From Polynucleobacter bastaniensis (GTDB lineage Bacteria; Pseudomonadota; Gammaproteobacteria; Burkholderiales; Burkholderiaceae), in NCBI RefSeq assembly GCF_018882205.1, contig NZ_JACVOU010000004.1:1-64000 (forward strand): a stretch of 64,000 bases of DNA, in the 5' to 3' direction. Positions within the stretch are counted from its first letter, which is position 1; every line of letters starts with the position of its first letter. The notes under the pieces are model-generated. The model saw only the letters and a program-made list of their open reading frames with translations. It had not been told where the DNA came from and ran no database searches. This document shows positions 1-8,317 of this stretch, piece after piece. A program made the position numbers and the translations under genes.

Positions 1-75
1 TGAACTGACCTGATTTTTAGTACCACCCTAGAAGAGAGGATTTTTGATAATCTTCACCTTAAAGGAGTGCTAAAT

Positions 76-357
76 ATGGCAAAAGGTCAGCGTCTTAAAC
101 CCGAGCAAATCGTCACCTTATTGCGTCAAATCGATGTTTTAACCACCAATGGCAAAACCCTAGCCCAGGCTTGTAAAGAAGTGGGTACGGTTGAGCAAAG
201 CTATTACCGTTGGCGCAAGATCTACGGCGGTATGAAAGTCGATCAGGCTCGTAAGTACAAAGATCTAGAGCTAGAAAATACCCGCTTAAAGAAGCTTGTT
301 GCCGATCTCTCCTTGCGCGAGGTCATGCTTAAGGAAGTCATTAAGGGAAACTTCTAA
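76..357 (+). CDS. IS3-family transposase OrfA (DNA-binding subunit)
   Basis: This small protein (93 aa) has an N-terminal helix-turn-helix of the IS3 OrfA type (about residues 10–50, with the YYRWRKIYGG motif) followed by a leucine-zipper-like helix (about 55–90) used for multimerisation. I chose ATG 76 over the upstream GTG at 67 because an AAGGAG ribosome site at 62–67 lies eight bases before it. The reading frame stops at 355–357, just after a slippery heptamer. A fraction of ribosomes would therefore shift to make the OrfAB transposase, while unshifted OrfA would act as a regulator in the usual IS3 scheme. Confidence 0.9.
   Translation: MAKGQRLKPEQIVTLLRQIDVLTTNGKTLAQACKEVGTVEQSYYRWRKIYGGMKVDQARKYKDLELENTRLKKLVADLSLREVMLKEVIKGNF
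345..351 (+). promoter_or_regulatory. -1 programmed frameshift heptamer G GGA AAC
   Basis: GGGAAAC sits in the OrfA frame as G GGA AAC, the X XXY YYZ arrangement that allows tandem -1 slippage. It is two codons before the OrfA stop. The -1 frame is open from 345 onward and reads directly into the OrfB frame as LLSPAKRKTAAQ, so slippage yields one OrfAB protein ending at 1217. The slippage itself is inferred. Confidence 0.7.
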
Positions 358-386
358 GCCCTGCTAAACGCAAAACAGCTGCTCAG

Positions 387-1217
387 GTGTTGATGAATAA
401 ATACTCAACATCAGAGCGCTTAGCTTGTGAATTAGTGGGGCTATCCAGAGCAGCTTATCGTTATATGCCACTGCCTAAAGATGACGAAGAGCCCCTACGG
501 GCTGAAGTCATCCGTATGGCGAGCACCTATGGCCGATATGGTTATCGATTTATTGCTGGGATGATGCGTAATGCCGGCTGGGGACAAGCTACGACAAGCA
601 AGGTAGCTCGTATCTGGCGGCAAGAGGGTCTGAAGATCCCACAAAAGCAACCTCCTAGAGGTAGGCTCTGGTTTAACGATGGCAGTTGTATGCGGCTTCG
701 AGCCAACTATCCCAATCATGTTTGGAGTTATGACTTTGTGTTCATTAGAGATGCGTATGGTGGCAAGATCCGGATGCTCACCCTGATTGATGAGTTCACT
801 AGAAAGTGTTTAACGATCCACTGCGCTAGAAGAATTGGATCGATCCAGGTGATTGAACAACTGGCCAACGCCATGATTGACAACGGTATCCCGCAATATA
901 TTCGATCGGACAATGGCCCAGAATTTATTGCTAAAGAGCTACGTAGTTGGTTATCTGGGGTTGGAGTGAAAACCGCTTACATTGAACCGGGTAGTCCTTG
1001 GGAGAATGGCTTTTGTGAAAGCTTTAATGGCACCTTCAGAGACAATTTATTAGATGGAGAAATCTTCTATAGCCTAAAAGAAGCCCAGATCATCGTGGGG
1101 GAGTGGGTCAAGCACTATAACCAAGTCAGGCCTCATAGCGCTTTAGGTTACAGACCACCAGCACCTCAAACCCAAGTGCCCAAAATAATCCAGAATCAAC
1201 CCATGTTGCTGCAATGA
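387..1217 (+). CDS. IS3-family transposase OrfB (DDE integrase catalytic subunit)
   Basis: OrfB is an rve-type DDE recombinase that cuts and joins the element's ends. An HTH_21-like region occurs at about residues 30–85. The catalytic acidic residues are visible in YDFVF (first D), RSDNGPEF (second D) and ENGFCESFNG (E). The C-terminal HYNQVRPHSALGYRPP motif is diagnostic of IS3-family OrfB. The frame is open upstream to 345, so the functional protein is probably the OrfAB fusion made by -1 frameshifting rather than a product of the GTG at 387. No internal stop or deletion is seen. Confidence 0.92.
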   Translation: MLMNKYSTSERLACELVGLSRAAYRYMPLPKDDEEPLRAEVIRMASTYGRYGYRFIAGMMRNAGWGQATTSKVARIWRQEGLKIPQKQPPRGRLWFNDGSCMRLRANYPNHVWSYDFVFIRDAYGGKIRMLTLIDEFTRKCLTIHCARRIGSIQVIEQLANAMIDNGIPQYIRSDNGPEFIAKELRSWLSGVGVKTAYIEPGSPWENGFCESFNGTFRDNLLDGEIFYSLKEAQIIVGEWVKHYNQVRPHSALGYRPPAPQTQVPKIIQNQPMLLQ

Positions 1218-1269
1218 TTTACTATAGAAAAACTCTCTTTGGTATTGGACCTAAATTGACAGCAGTTCA

Positions 1270-1833
1270 GTTGTTGATCCTGGCGATGATGAGCATGAGA
1301 TTATCAAGCTTATTGATGATTTTGGCGGTAATTTGAAATATATTTTATTAACTCATGCTCATCATGATCATATCTACTCAGTTTCTGCTATTGCAGAAAG
1401 ATACAAAATATCTTTTTACTTGCATTCAGCTGATAAAGGCTTACTTAGACAAGCGCCTCTATATGCAATGAGTTTAGATAAAAGAAAAATTAAAGTACCT
1501 CAAAACCCTCTTTTTATAGATGATGCCTCTCTATATTTTGGGGGGCAGTTAATTAGGTATATGCATCTGCCTGGACACACTTCGGGGAGTGTATGTTATT
1601 TATGGGGTGGGGCAATATTTACTGGCGACACACTTCTATACGAAGAAATTGGCAGATCAGATCTTCCTGGCGGAAGTCCTTTGTTATTAAATGAATCTAT
1701 TGAAAAGCTAAAGAATATATTGAAAAATGAGGATGTATTGTTTCCAGGGCACAATAATTATTGGCTTGCAGATTCAGCTAGAGAATGGCTAAATTTAAAT
1801 TACAATATTTGTAAAGAAGACTGTAAATCTTAA
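1270..1833 (+). pseudogene. Metallo-beta-lactamase-fold hydrolase, 5' end removed by the IS
   Basis: This is a glyoxalase II-like metallo-hydrolase. The THAHHDH metal motif, the GHTSGS histidine, FTGDT and the final FPGHNNYW histidine are all present. The coding frame runs without a stop back into the IS boundary as SSVVDPGDDEHEIIKLI, the usual second strand of this fold, but has no start codon there. Roughly the first 15–35 residues are missing compared with related enzymes. A TTG at 1333 could give a shortened product that retains the metal site, but it would lack the first beta strands. Its stop overlaps the ATG of the next gene (TAATG), so it belonged to the downstream acyl-synthesis operon. 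The substrate is unknown. Confidence 0.75.
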
Positions 1834-2843
1834 TGACAATAAGTTTTAATTCCGAAACGTATGGTGTAAGTGTATCTGGTGTTGGTAAATACTTACCAGA
1901 TGAGATAATTCTAAATGATCGGATTGAAAGAGAAACAGGGCTATCTCCTGGTTATATAGAAGAAAAAACTGGTATTTTAGAGAGACGTAGAGCTGGAAAG
2001 AACGAGTCAGCATCCGAAATGGGCGTTAAGGCGGCAAAAGCCGCTTTAACGATGGCTGGTATTTTGCCAGATCAACTTGGATTAATTGTGACTTGTACGT
2101 TTACGGGAGATTATGTTTTCCCAGCAGTGTCTTGTAGAATTCAAGAGGAACTTGGAGCTATTAATGCGGGCGCATTTGATGTAATGGCAAATTGCACTGG
2201 ATTTCAGGTTGGACTCGGAATAGTATCCGATCGAATGAGGCTAGATTCAACCATTAAATATGCTCTAGTAATAGGATTGGCTTTACAGTCTCGTTTTATT
2301 GATTGGAGCGATCCAAATTCTGCAATTTATTTTGGCGATGGTGCCGGGGCTGCAATTCTTAAACAGGTTCCCGCTGGTTATGGGTTTCTACATAACGAAA
2401 TATTATCAAATGGCAAAGTATTTGATGCAGTGCGTATGCGTGGCGGAGGCTCAAGCTTTCCATTTCGCGAGAAAGATGCAAATAATTCCTTACAAAATTA
2501 CGAGCTCAATGGACTTGAGGTTTGGAAACAGGTCATTAAATATCAACCGATCGTAATAAATCGCTCTCTTGGTAAAATTGGTAAAACAGTAAAAGATGTA
2601 AATTTTTTTATTTTTCATCAAGCCAACTTGCGATTGATAGAATACATGATGGCTAGAATGAATTTACCACTTTCTAAAACTTTGATTAACATTGATAAGT
2701 ATGGCAATACTGCAGATGCATCACTAGCCATAGCGCTTTGTGATTCAGTGTGCAACGATAATCTAAAAAGGGGTGATTTAGTTGTAATTTCTGGAGTTGG
2801 GGCTGGTTTTATTTTTGGTTCGACAGTATTAAAATGGTACTAA
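1833..2843 (+). CDS. 3-oxoacyl-ACP synthase III-like (KAS III/FabH family)
   Basis: This enzyme (336 aa) condenses an acyl-CoA or acyl-ACP with malonyl-ACP. The thiolase-fold triad is complete: Cys121 in ANCTGF, His262 in FHQAN and Asn292 in GNTADA. The C-terminal GVGAGFIFGS loop is also typical. Length fits the family, about 320–340. Start ATG 1833 overlaps the previous stop, and its own 3' end overlaps the next gene by 10 bases, showing translational coupling. Its position beside a MaoC–SDR fusion inside a polysaccharide locus argues against the housekeeping FabH. I infer that it makes a short acyl chain to decorate an amino sugar. Confidence 0.85.
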   Translation: MTISFNSETYGVSVSGVGKYLPDEIILNDRIERETGLSPGYIEEKTGILERRRAGKNESASEMGVKAAKAALTMAGILPDQLGLIVTCTFTGDYVFPAVSCRIQEELGAINAGAFDVMANCTGFQVGLGIVSDRMRLDSTIKYALVIGLALQSRFIDWSDPNSAIYFGDGAGAAILKQVPAGYGFLHNEILSNGKVFDAVRMRGGGSSFPFREKDANNSLQNYELNGLEVWKQVIKYQPIVINRSLGKIGKTVKDVNFFIFHQANLRLIEYMMARMNLPLSKTLINIDKYGNTADASLAIALCDSVCNDNLKRGDLVVISGVGAGFIFGSTVLKWY

Positions 2844-4051
2844 ATTTACAAATGCTTCCAGAATTTTTATCTGATGACATAAATAAATTTGAGGTTGGTA
2901 AAGCCTGTGTTCTTAAGCATTTAATTACTCAAGAGGATATAGATGCTTTTGCAAATTTAACTGGTGACTTTAATCCAGTTCATCTGGACAAGAATTTTGC
3001 AAAGAGAACGCAGTTTGGTAGGCCAGTAGTTCATGGAATGTTAACTTCATCTTATATTTCAACAATGATTGGCATGCTTTTGCCAGGTCCGGGCGCTCTT
3101 TGGCTTTCGCAAACATTAGAATTTATGGCACCTGCATTTGTAGGCGATGAAATTGTGGTCAATGCAGTAGTAAAACAGATATCTACTGCTTCTAGAATTT
3201 TAGTGCTGGATATTACGATTACAAATCAACTTGGTAACAATATTGTCTCTGGGCAAGCCAAGGTAAAGCTACTTAATTTACATGAAACTTCAAATAAGGA
3301 AGATATGGAAAAAAAGGAACCAGTTTTAATTACAGGGGCTAGTAGAGGAATAGGTGCTGCAACAGCGAAGAAATTGGCATCGCTTGGTTACCCAGTGGTG
3401 ATAAATTATCTTCAGAATGAAAGCGCAGCCAATCTTGTTGCCAATGATATTCAAGATGCAGGCGGAATAGCATTGTTAGCTATGGGTGATGTGTCATCTA
3501 TGGCGGATGTTGACAAAATATTCTCAAACATTGAAAGTGCTATCGGATATATTAAGCATATTGTCCATTGTGCTGCGTTAAATCCTGAACCTCAGTCCTT
3601 TCTAGAGCAAGCCTGGCCTAAGCAGGAAAATGATTTAAATACTCAATTGAAAGGTGCATTTAATTGCGTTCAAAGAGCATTGCCAAAGATGATTGAGTCT
3701 GGTACGGGATCTATAGTTTTCTTAGGGTCAATTTTTACTGAAGGGGTGCCTCCAATTAACCAAAGCTCATATGTTGTTACTAAAGCAGCATTAACTGCCT
3801 TAGGAAAGACGATTGCAGTTGAGTATGGGCCAAGAGGAATTCGAGTTAATATAGTCGCCCCCGGCATGACTCAAACAGATATGCTTACCAACGTTCCAGA
3901 AAAGACTAAAATGCTAGCTAAGATGAACACGCCATTACGTAGGCTCGCTCAACCAGAAGAGATAGCGGAAGTAATTGCATTTTTAATAGGCCCATCTTCA
4001 AGGCACATAACTGGAGTAACACTTTCAGTTTCTGGTGGGTTGACTATGTAG
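2834..4051 (+). CDS. MaoC-like dehydratase fused to FabG-like short-chain reductase
   Basis: This is a two-domain protein (405 aa). Residues about 20–150 are a MaoC/hotdog hydratase, with the D-x4-H motif in GDFNPVHLD and the following FGRPVVHGM. Residues about 163–405 are an SDR, with TGASRGIG for NADP binding, a catalytic Ser in FLGSIF, YVVTK as the Tyr-Lys pair, and the C-terminal SGGLTM. Together these would reduce a 3-oxoacyl chain and hydrate or dehydrate it. An internal ATG at 3305 (Met158) has an AAGGA site four bases upstream, right at the domain boundary, so a free SDR may also be made. It overlaps the KAS III gene by 10 bases. Confidence 0.85.
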   Translation: MVLNLQMLPEFLSDDINKFEVGKACVLKHLITQEDIDAFANLTGDFNPVHLDKNFAKRTQFGRPVVHGMLTSSYISTMIGMLLPGPGALWLSQTLEFMAPAFVGDEIVVNAVVKQISTASRILVLDITITNQLGNNIVSGQAKVKLLNLHETSNKEDMEKKEPVLITGASRGIGAATAKKLASLGYPVVINYLQNESAANLVANDIQDAGGIALLAMGDVSSMADVDKIFSNIESAIGYIKHIVHCAALNPEPQSFLEQAWPKQENDLNTQLKGAFNCVQRALPKMIESGTGSIVFLGSIFTEGVPPINQSSYVVTKAALTALGKTIAVEYGPRGIRVNIVAPGMTQTDMLTNVPEKTKMLAKMNTPLRRLAQPEEIAEVIAFLIGPSSRHITGVTLSVSGGLTM

Positions 4052-4323
4052 CTTTGTATTCAGTGGCTTAGTATCATTTTCATTTTTGTAAAGTTATTCT
4101 GCCTATATAAAAATAGCATGCTAAAAAACTCGGTTAATAAAAAGTGATAAGTTTAACGGGGATGGGTTAGTGTAGTAAGTAAAATCCGAAATTAGATGGC
4201 TGGTAATTCAGTCCATTGTTCATTATCAGCTAGTCAATTAGACGAATCGTTAGACTGTTATAAAAAATATTGTTTAATAGCGAAATAGATTTTTTATAGA
4301 TTAATAAACAGAATTCTTAATCT

Positions 4324-4345
4324 AAGGTAATAAAATTACCTTTTT
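4324..4345 (+). terminator. Weak intrinsic terminator candidate
   Basis: AAGGTAAT, a three-base loop, ATTACCTT and further T's form an 8-bp stem with a T run. It lies about 275 bases after the MaoC–SDR stop and would end the acyl-synthesis transcript. The stem is AT-rich, so efficiency is doubtful. Confidence 0.4.
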
Positions 4346-4493
4346 AGTATCTAATTATGATCCTGATATTTTCATTTAATGGTTAACTGAAGTTAGCTTG
4401 AGACTTATATGGTTCTTAATTCCCGTTATTTTGAGTATTGTCCTTGATAAAAAAATAGAATGGAATAGAGAGCTCAAATTACAATTATGGAAT

Positions 4494-4517
4494 AATACCC
4501 TCACTATAGGGGGTATT
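4494..4517 (+). promoter_or_regulatory. Leader hairpin upstream of the FemAB-like gene
   Basis: AATACCC and GGGTATT form a 7-bp stem around a ten-base loop, ending 32 bases before the ATG at 4550. There is no T run, so it is more likely a leader structure or a protein-binding dyad than a terminator. Confidence 0.3.
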
Positions 4518-4549
4518 CAAAATGATCTATCTCAGAAAAGCATAAAGCT

Positions 4550-5593
4550 ATGTATGTTAATGTAGTTAAAAATTACGCTGATATTAATGGACTAAATATT
4601 AGTTTTCGATTGGAATCTTTAGATAAATGGATGACTGTTCTCAGGGGTGCCTCTTATATTCCAGTCCTATATACAAATAATAGTTTGGAATTTCAGTGGG
4701 CCAATCATAAATCTCACGTTAGTAAGAGCGAAGATATATCAATGGTAATTAATTGGAATAATGAGCCCGTAGCTATCTGGCCTCTAAGCATGTCAACTAA
4801 CTGTAATAGCGAGACGCTGAGCTCCCAGGGTCTGCCAATATTACCCCCCCTTTTTATTGCTAGTTGTCCAAATATCACTCAAAAAAGAATTTTTAAAAAA
4901 TGTATAGAGATGGCCGAGTTTCTTGCAATTAAGATTAAAGTATCTGAATTTGAAAGCCAGGTGATGTTTAGTGATTTAATTGGGCTTTCACCTTGGCACT
5001 CAGAAGCCATGCTTAATGGCGCATCTTGTACGATTCAATACGATTTATTTGTTGATCTTCAAAGGACAGTTAGTGACATTAAGGCTGGATTTAGAAAAAG
5101 CTATAGATCATTAGTTATTCCTAGGAAAAATGAATGGAGTATCGCTGTATTGGACGTTTCTGATGAACATGTTTGGAATGAGTTTAAAAATCTTCATTAT
5201 TTTGTTGCAGGCAGGAAGACTCGCTCTGACTTGACCTGGAAAGTTCATTTTGACGACATCGTGAATAAAGATGGATTTCTGGTGTACTTAAGGGACCAAG
5301 CCGGGGCAATGGTTGGAGGAGGTTTTTTTAATTTTACTCGTGACGAGGGATTTTATAGTGTTGGCGCCTATAGGCGTGACTTGTTTGATCGGCCATTAGG
5401 GCATCTTATTCAATTTCAGGCTATTCTTGAACTAAAAAAAAGAGGGGTTCATTGGTATCGCCTAGGAACAAGGCCTTATCTATCCGCTAAACCTCAACCC
5501 ACAGCTAAAGAAATATCGATAGGTAATTTTAAGCAGGGATTCTCCTCGCATATGTTCCCACGCTATCTATTGCGCCATGCATTGTCTTCTTAA
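4550..5593 (+). CDS. FemAB/GNAT-like acyl or aminoacyl transferase
   Basis: This 347-aa protein has the two-half GNAT architecture of FemAB-like proteins. The C-terminal half shows the best signs: a basic helix KAGFRKSYRSL (about 180–190), the strand VGGGFFNF, a YSVGAYRRDLF stretch and an ending FKQGFSSHMFPRYLL resembling the FemAB 'FK.GFG' close. No signal peptide or membrane segment is apparent. It is followed after 24 bases by a DegT-like gene, so the two are likely cotranscribed and may amino-acylate or acylate a sugar. Given the KAS III and MaoC–SDR genes upstream, an acyl transfer role is plausible but inferred. The start lacks a clear Shine–Dalgarno sequence. Confidence 0.6.
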   Translation: MYVNVVKNYADINGLNISFRLESLDKWMTVLRGASYIPVLYTNNSLEFQWANHKSHVSKSEDISMVINWNNEPVAIWPLSMSTNCNSETLSSQGLPILPPLFIASCPNITQKRIFKKCIEMAEFLAIKIKVSEFESQVMFSDLIGLSPWHSEAMLNGASCTIQYDLFVDLQRTVSDIKAGFRKSYRSLVIPRKNEWSIAVLDVSDEHVWNEFKNLHYFVAGRKTRSDLTWKVHFDDIVNKDGFLVYLRDQAGAMVGGGFFNFTRDEGFYSVGAYRRDLFDRPLGHLIQFQAILELKKRGVHWYRLGTRPYLSAKPQPTAKEISIGNFKQGFSSHMFPRYLLRHALSS

Positions 5594-5617
5594 TTTTCAG
5601 GAAACTGAAAGTAATAC

Positions 5618-6577
5618 GTGAATATGAAAATTGAGCATTTTCTTTGGCCTAAAAGTAATTTATTCAATGTTATCAAATCACTTTTTTGTACAAAGAGTAT
5701 AGAAAAGGTTGAAGCGCGACTCCATGAGATGTTTCCATCGGGCTACCCTGTTTTATTTTCTAGCGGGCGGGCAGCTCTTTCTGCTGCCTTACTGCAAAGT
5801 AATGTATCTAGGAAAGATTTTGTTGGTGTATTTTCTTACGCTAGCCATTGTGTTTTAGATACAATTTCAAGAGTTTCAACCCCATTAAGCGGCCCATATG
5901 CAAAAAAAGAAAATTTAAGAGTTGTTTATCACCAATGGGGCTTTGTTCAGGAGGTTGATTTACCCGAAAATACGATTGAAGATTGTGTCGATACGCTTTG
6001 TAAAATTGGTACAAAATTATTTCCTGGAGGCGGTAGTTTTGAAATATGGTCATTACCGAAAATTTTGGGCACTACATCTGGGGGAGTGCTCTGGTGTCGT
6101 ACTGAGAAATCAGCGCTTATAGCTCAAAAACTTCGGGACAATCGAGGTGGCGGTGTATTTTTATGGTCTTTACGATTATTCGGAAAGGTGGCATTGGGAG
6201 CTCATTTATGCTGGGAGGGTATAGAGCCAAATATGGGCGGAATTTCAAAATCACAAGTTAGTGAAATTTTTTCAGGAATAAAAAATTGGGAAAAAATTGT
6301 ATCTATGCGTCAAAAAAACCTAGAAATTCTTTGGCCATATGCTCTTAGTTGGCTGCCAAAGCCAGTAGATCGTTTACCATGCGCTATTCCAATTCAGAGC
6401 TCTTATCCAGAGGGTGAAATTGCAGAGCTTGGCTTATCTGCAGGATATAGAATGATTGAAAGGATGGGAGAAAATGCTGAAATCTCAGTAGAGAGAGTTC
6501 TTCCTATACCTATTCACCAAGATATAGATCGATCATGGATTAATCACATAATAAAAATGATTCTAAATAAAGGCTAA
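5618..6577 (+). CDS. DegT/DnrJ/EryC1-like PLP aminotransferase homologue, short
   Basis: The protein (319 aa) shows the fold signature of sugar aminotransferases. FSSGRAALSAAL matches the N-terminal PLP-phosphate loop, IEDCVDT matches the Asp that contacts the pyridine nitrogen, and WSLPKILGTTSGG carries the Schiff-base lysine. The family usually has about 360–400 residues, so this is short, mostly in the C-terminal domain. It may transfer an amino group to a 4-keto sugar, but the unusual motif spelling leaves a non-classical role open. The start is uncertain: GTG 5618 or ATG 5624. It follows the FemAB-like gene closely. Confidence 0.6.
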   Translation: MNMKIEHFLWPKSNLFNVIKSLFCTKSIEKVEARLHEMFPSGYPVLFSSGRAALSAALLQSNVSRKDFVGVFSYASHCVLDTISRVSTPLSGPYAKKENLRVVYHQWGFVQEVDLPENTIEDCVDTLCKIGTKLFPGGGSFEIWSLPKILGTTSGGVLWCRTEKSALIAQKLRDNRGGGVFLWSLRLFGKVALGAHLCWEGIEPNMGGISKSQVSEIFSGIKNWEKIVSMRQKNLEILWPYALSWLPKPVDRLPCAIPIQSSYPEGEIAELGLSAGYRMIERMGENAEISVERVLPIPIHQDIDRSWINHIIKMILNKG

Positions 6578-6802
6578 AGAATTTTAAATAAATTGTAGAA
6601 TATTGTTAACTTGAATTTAAAGCACTCTCAATGCAAGCAATTTGAGTATATTTAAGCGGTATCTAATTATGGTTCAAAAACATAGGGAAGGTCGCTACAT
6701 AAATATTGCGAACAATATTATTAGTTTATGTTTTTAAACTACAAACATAATTTTTTGATGATGTTATCGCAGTTCCCCTCATGTAGAGGTCTATGATAAA
6801 AA

Positions 6803-7948
6803 ATGAATCAAATTGAAATTAAATTTGGAAGTACAAGTGAGGATGTTAGGCAAGCCTTAGAACTTTATTCGATTAGCTTCCCTGGCGGTTATACCAAAAA
6901 TAATCTTATTACCCAAAAACGTGCCCAGATCATTCAGGATGATTATATTCCATCAAGATTTATTATAGCTAAAAAAAACTTTAAAGTTGTAGCGTGTATC
7001 AGATATAGCATACGTAAAATAAAATTGGGTAATATCAATTTTGACATTATCGGTATTGGCGATTATTGTGTCAGTAAAATTGATTCTATTCAACCATTTT
7101 ACGGCATCACATTCCTAAATAAATCCTTAGCTATTTTAAGTAAATTGAATTTCCCTCTAGGAATAGGTAGCGGCAGAAAAATAATGGAGAATTATTACGC
7201 TAGATTTGGTTTTATTACAGCTAGCTCATATGCTAAATGTTTCATAGAAAAAATAGAACCAGGTTATTTATTATCACCAAAAGCTTATTGTAAGGAATGT
7301 TTTTTTTATAATCGCATTCATGAATATGAAAAAGCAAGGATAAATACCGCAAAAAATGACTGGGGTTTAATTCATAGATCTACAGAGCAATGGCAATGGA
7401 TCTTATATCAAGTCTCAGAAATGAATCTATATAAATTTATTGAAATAATGATTGGAAATAAATTTATTGGATACTTTATTTCTAATAAGAATCAAGTGCT
7501 TGATTTTGGATTTCTACCAGAGTTTTATGAGGATTGTTGCAAGGCTATGCTTGGGGAGTTGATTAAATTCAGCAAAGAGAATGAGCAGCAAGCTGTGTTG
7601 CCTATATCTTTTGATCATCCAGCCATCCAGTTTATGAAGGGGGTTCATCTGCGCTTTGAGCATCGATTTATACCAAACGAGGGAATAATGACGGTTCCTC
7701 TTAACCCAGTGCTATTACTCGATATTTTTTCTGCTGTATCAGGATTTTCTCCAGAAAAGATTTTAAAAGATCTTTTTGGTGTACATAGAGAGTTTACTGC
7801 CCCATGTGATTTGACTAAAGTCGAGTTAAGTATAATTGCAAATGGTTTATTTATGGGAACAGTCCCCCCATTTTTTGTAGGTAATAAAATAAGTGAAAAA
7901 ATCATCAGGCGTACCTTTCATCGCATTAATGATCTCGATGCATTGTAG
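6803..7948 (+). CDS. GNAT-type N-acyltransferase, two-domain, function unknown
   Basis: The first 170 or so residues look like a GNAT acetyltransferase: a FRxxR-like start (VACIRYSIRK), a GIGDYCVSK strand, then GIGSGRKIMENYYARFGF, where the YYARFGF ending is a common GNAT acceptor-side motif. The second half also contains GNAT-like strands and helices (IGYFISNK, AMLGELIKF). The C-terminus (about 310–381) may resemble a small carrier-like domain, as in Eis-type proteins, but I cannot prove this. Gaps of 225 and 369 bases separate it from its neighbours, so it is probably transcribed alone. It probably acylates an amino sugar or a nucleotide sugar. Confidence 0.5.
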   Translation: MNQIEIKFGSTSEDVRQALELYSISFPGGYTKNNLITQKRAQIIQDDYIPSRFIIAKKNFKVVACIRYSIRKIKLGNINFDIIGIGDYCVSKIDSIQPFYGITFLNKSLAILSKLNFPLGIGSGRKIMENYYARFGFITASSYAKCFIEKIEPGYLLSPKAYCKECFFYNRIHEYEKARINTAKNDWGLIHRSTEQWQWILYQVSEMNLYKFIEIMIGNKFIGYFISNKNQVLDFGFLPEFYEDCCKAMLGELIKFSKENEQQAVLPISFDHPAIQFMKGVHLRFEHRFIPNEGIMTVPLNPVLLLDIFSAVSGFSPEKILKDLFGVHREFTAPCDLTKVELSIIANGLFMGTVPPFFVGNKISEKIIRRTFHRINDLDAL

Positions 7949-8317
7949 TAAAATATCCTCAGTTTTATCAGATCATAATTAAAAAAGCTTGAAGTGATAA
8001 CATCATTTATACAAATAATAATTAGTAAGCCAAATAAAATTACTACAATATTTTTTATAACGGATTGCTTGAAGATGAGAGGTTTCAAACAATTAAGTAT
8101 TAATGTAAGACCCTATCAAAAAATTTAATTCTAAGCATCTAATGAGTATTTTACTTTATCATTAAAAGGATAGCCCATAACATTTGAATTTGGAACATTT
8201 ATGATTGATCTCCTGCATCAGGTAAGCTTTGAATTTTAAAGCCATCACTATTTCTGATAATATAAGTAAACAGGAAACTTTGATGATAAGTTTGATTAAA
8301 AAGAAAGTCAGGATTGA
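7949..8317 (+). other. Gene-free AT-rich gap
   Basis: No coding sequence, tRNA or clear hairpin terminator is recognised in these 369 bases. A promoter for the following asparagine-synthase-like gene is expected here, but no unambiguous -35/-10 pair stands out in such AT-rich DNA. Confidence 0.4.

Larger units (their letters stand above)
1..1269 (+). mobile_element. IS3-family insertion sequence (IS407-like), apparently complete
   Basis: The element carries an OrfA/OrfB pair separated by a -1 frame change, the layout of IS3-family transposons. The outer ends match as inverted repeats: the left end reads TGAACTGACC from base 1, and the right end, read on the - strand from about 1269, starts TGAACTGCTG. 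Both ends continue into a similar TACCA/ACCA block. OrfB keeps a full DDE triad, so the copy looks active or recently active. It sits directly against the truncated 5' end of a metallo-beta-lactamase gene. The target duplication cannot be checked because the left flank lies outside the window. The exact right end (1269) is inferred and could be off by a few bases. Confidence 0.85.
4052..4549 (+). other. Gene-free AT-rich gap
   Basis: I see no convincing coding sequence in these 498 bases. The gap contains a short terminator-like hairpin (4324–4345) and a second hairpin close to the next gene (4494–4517), both listed separately. The 13-mer at 4347–4359 recurs at 6659–6671 in the next gap. Confidence 0.5.
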
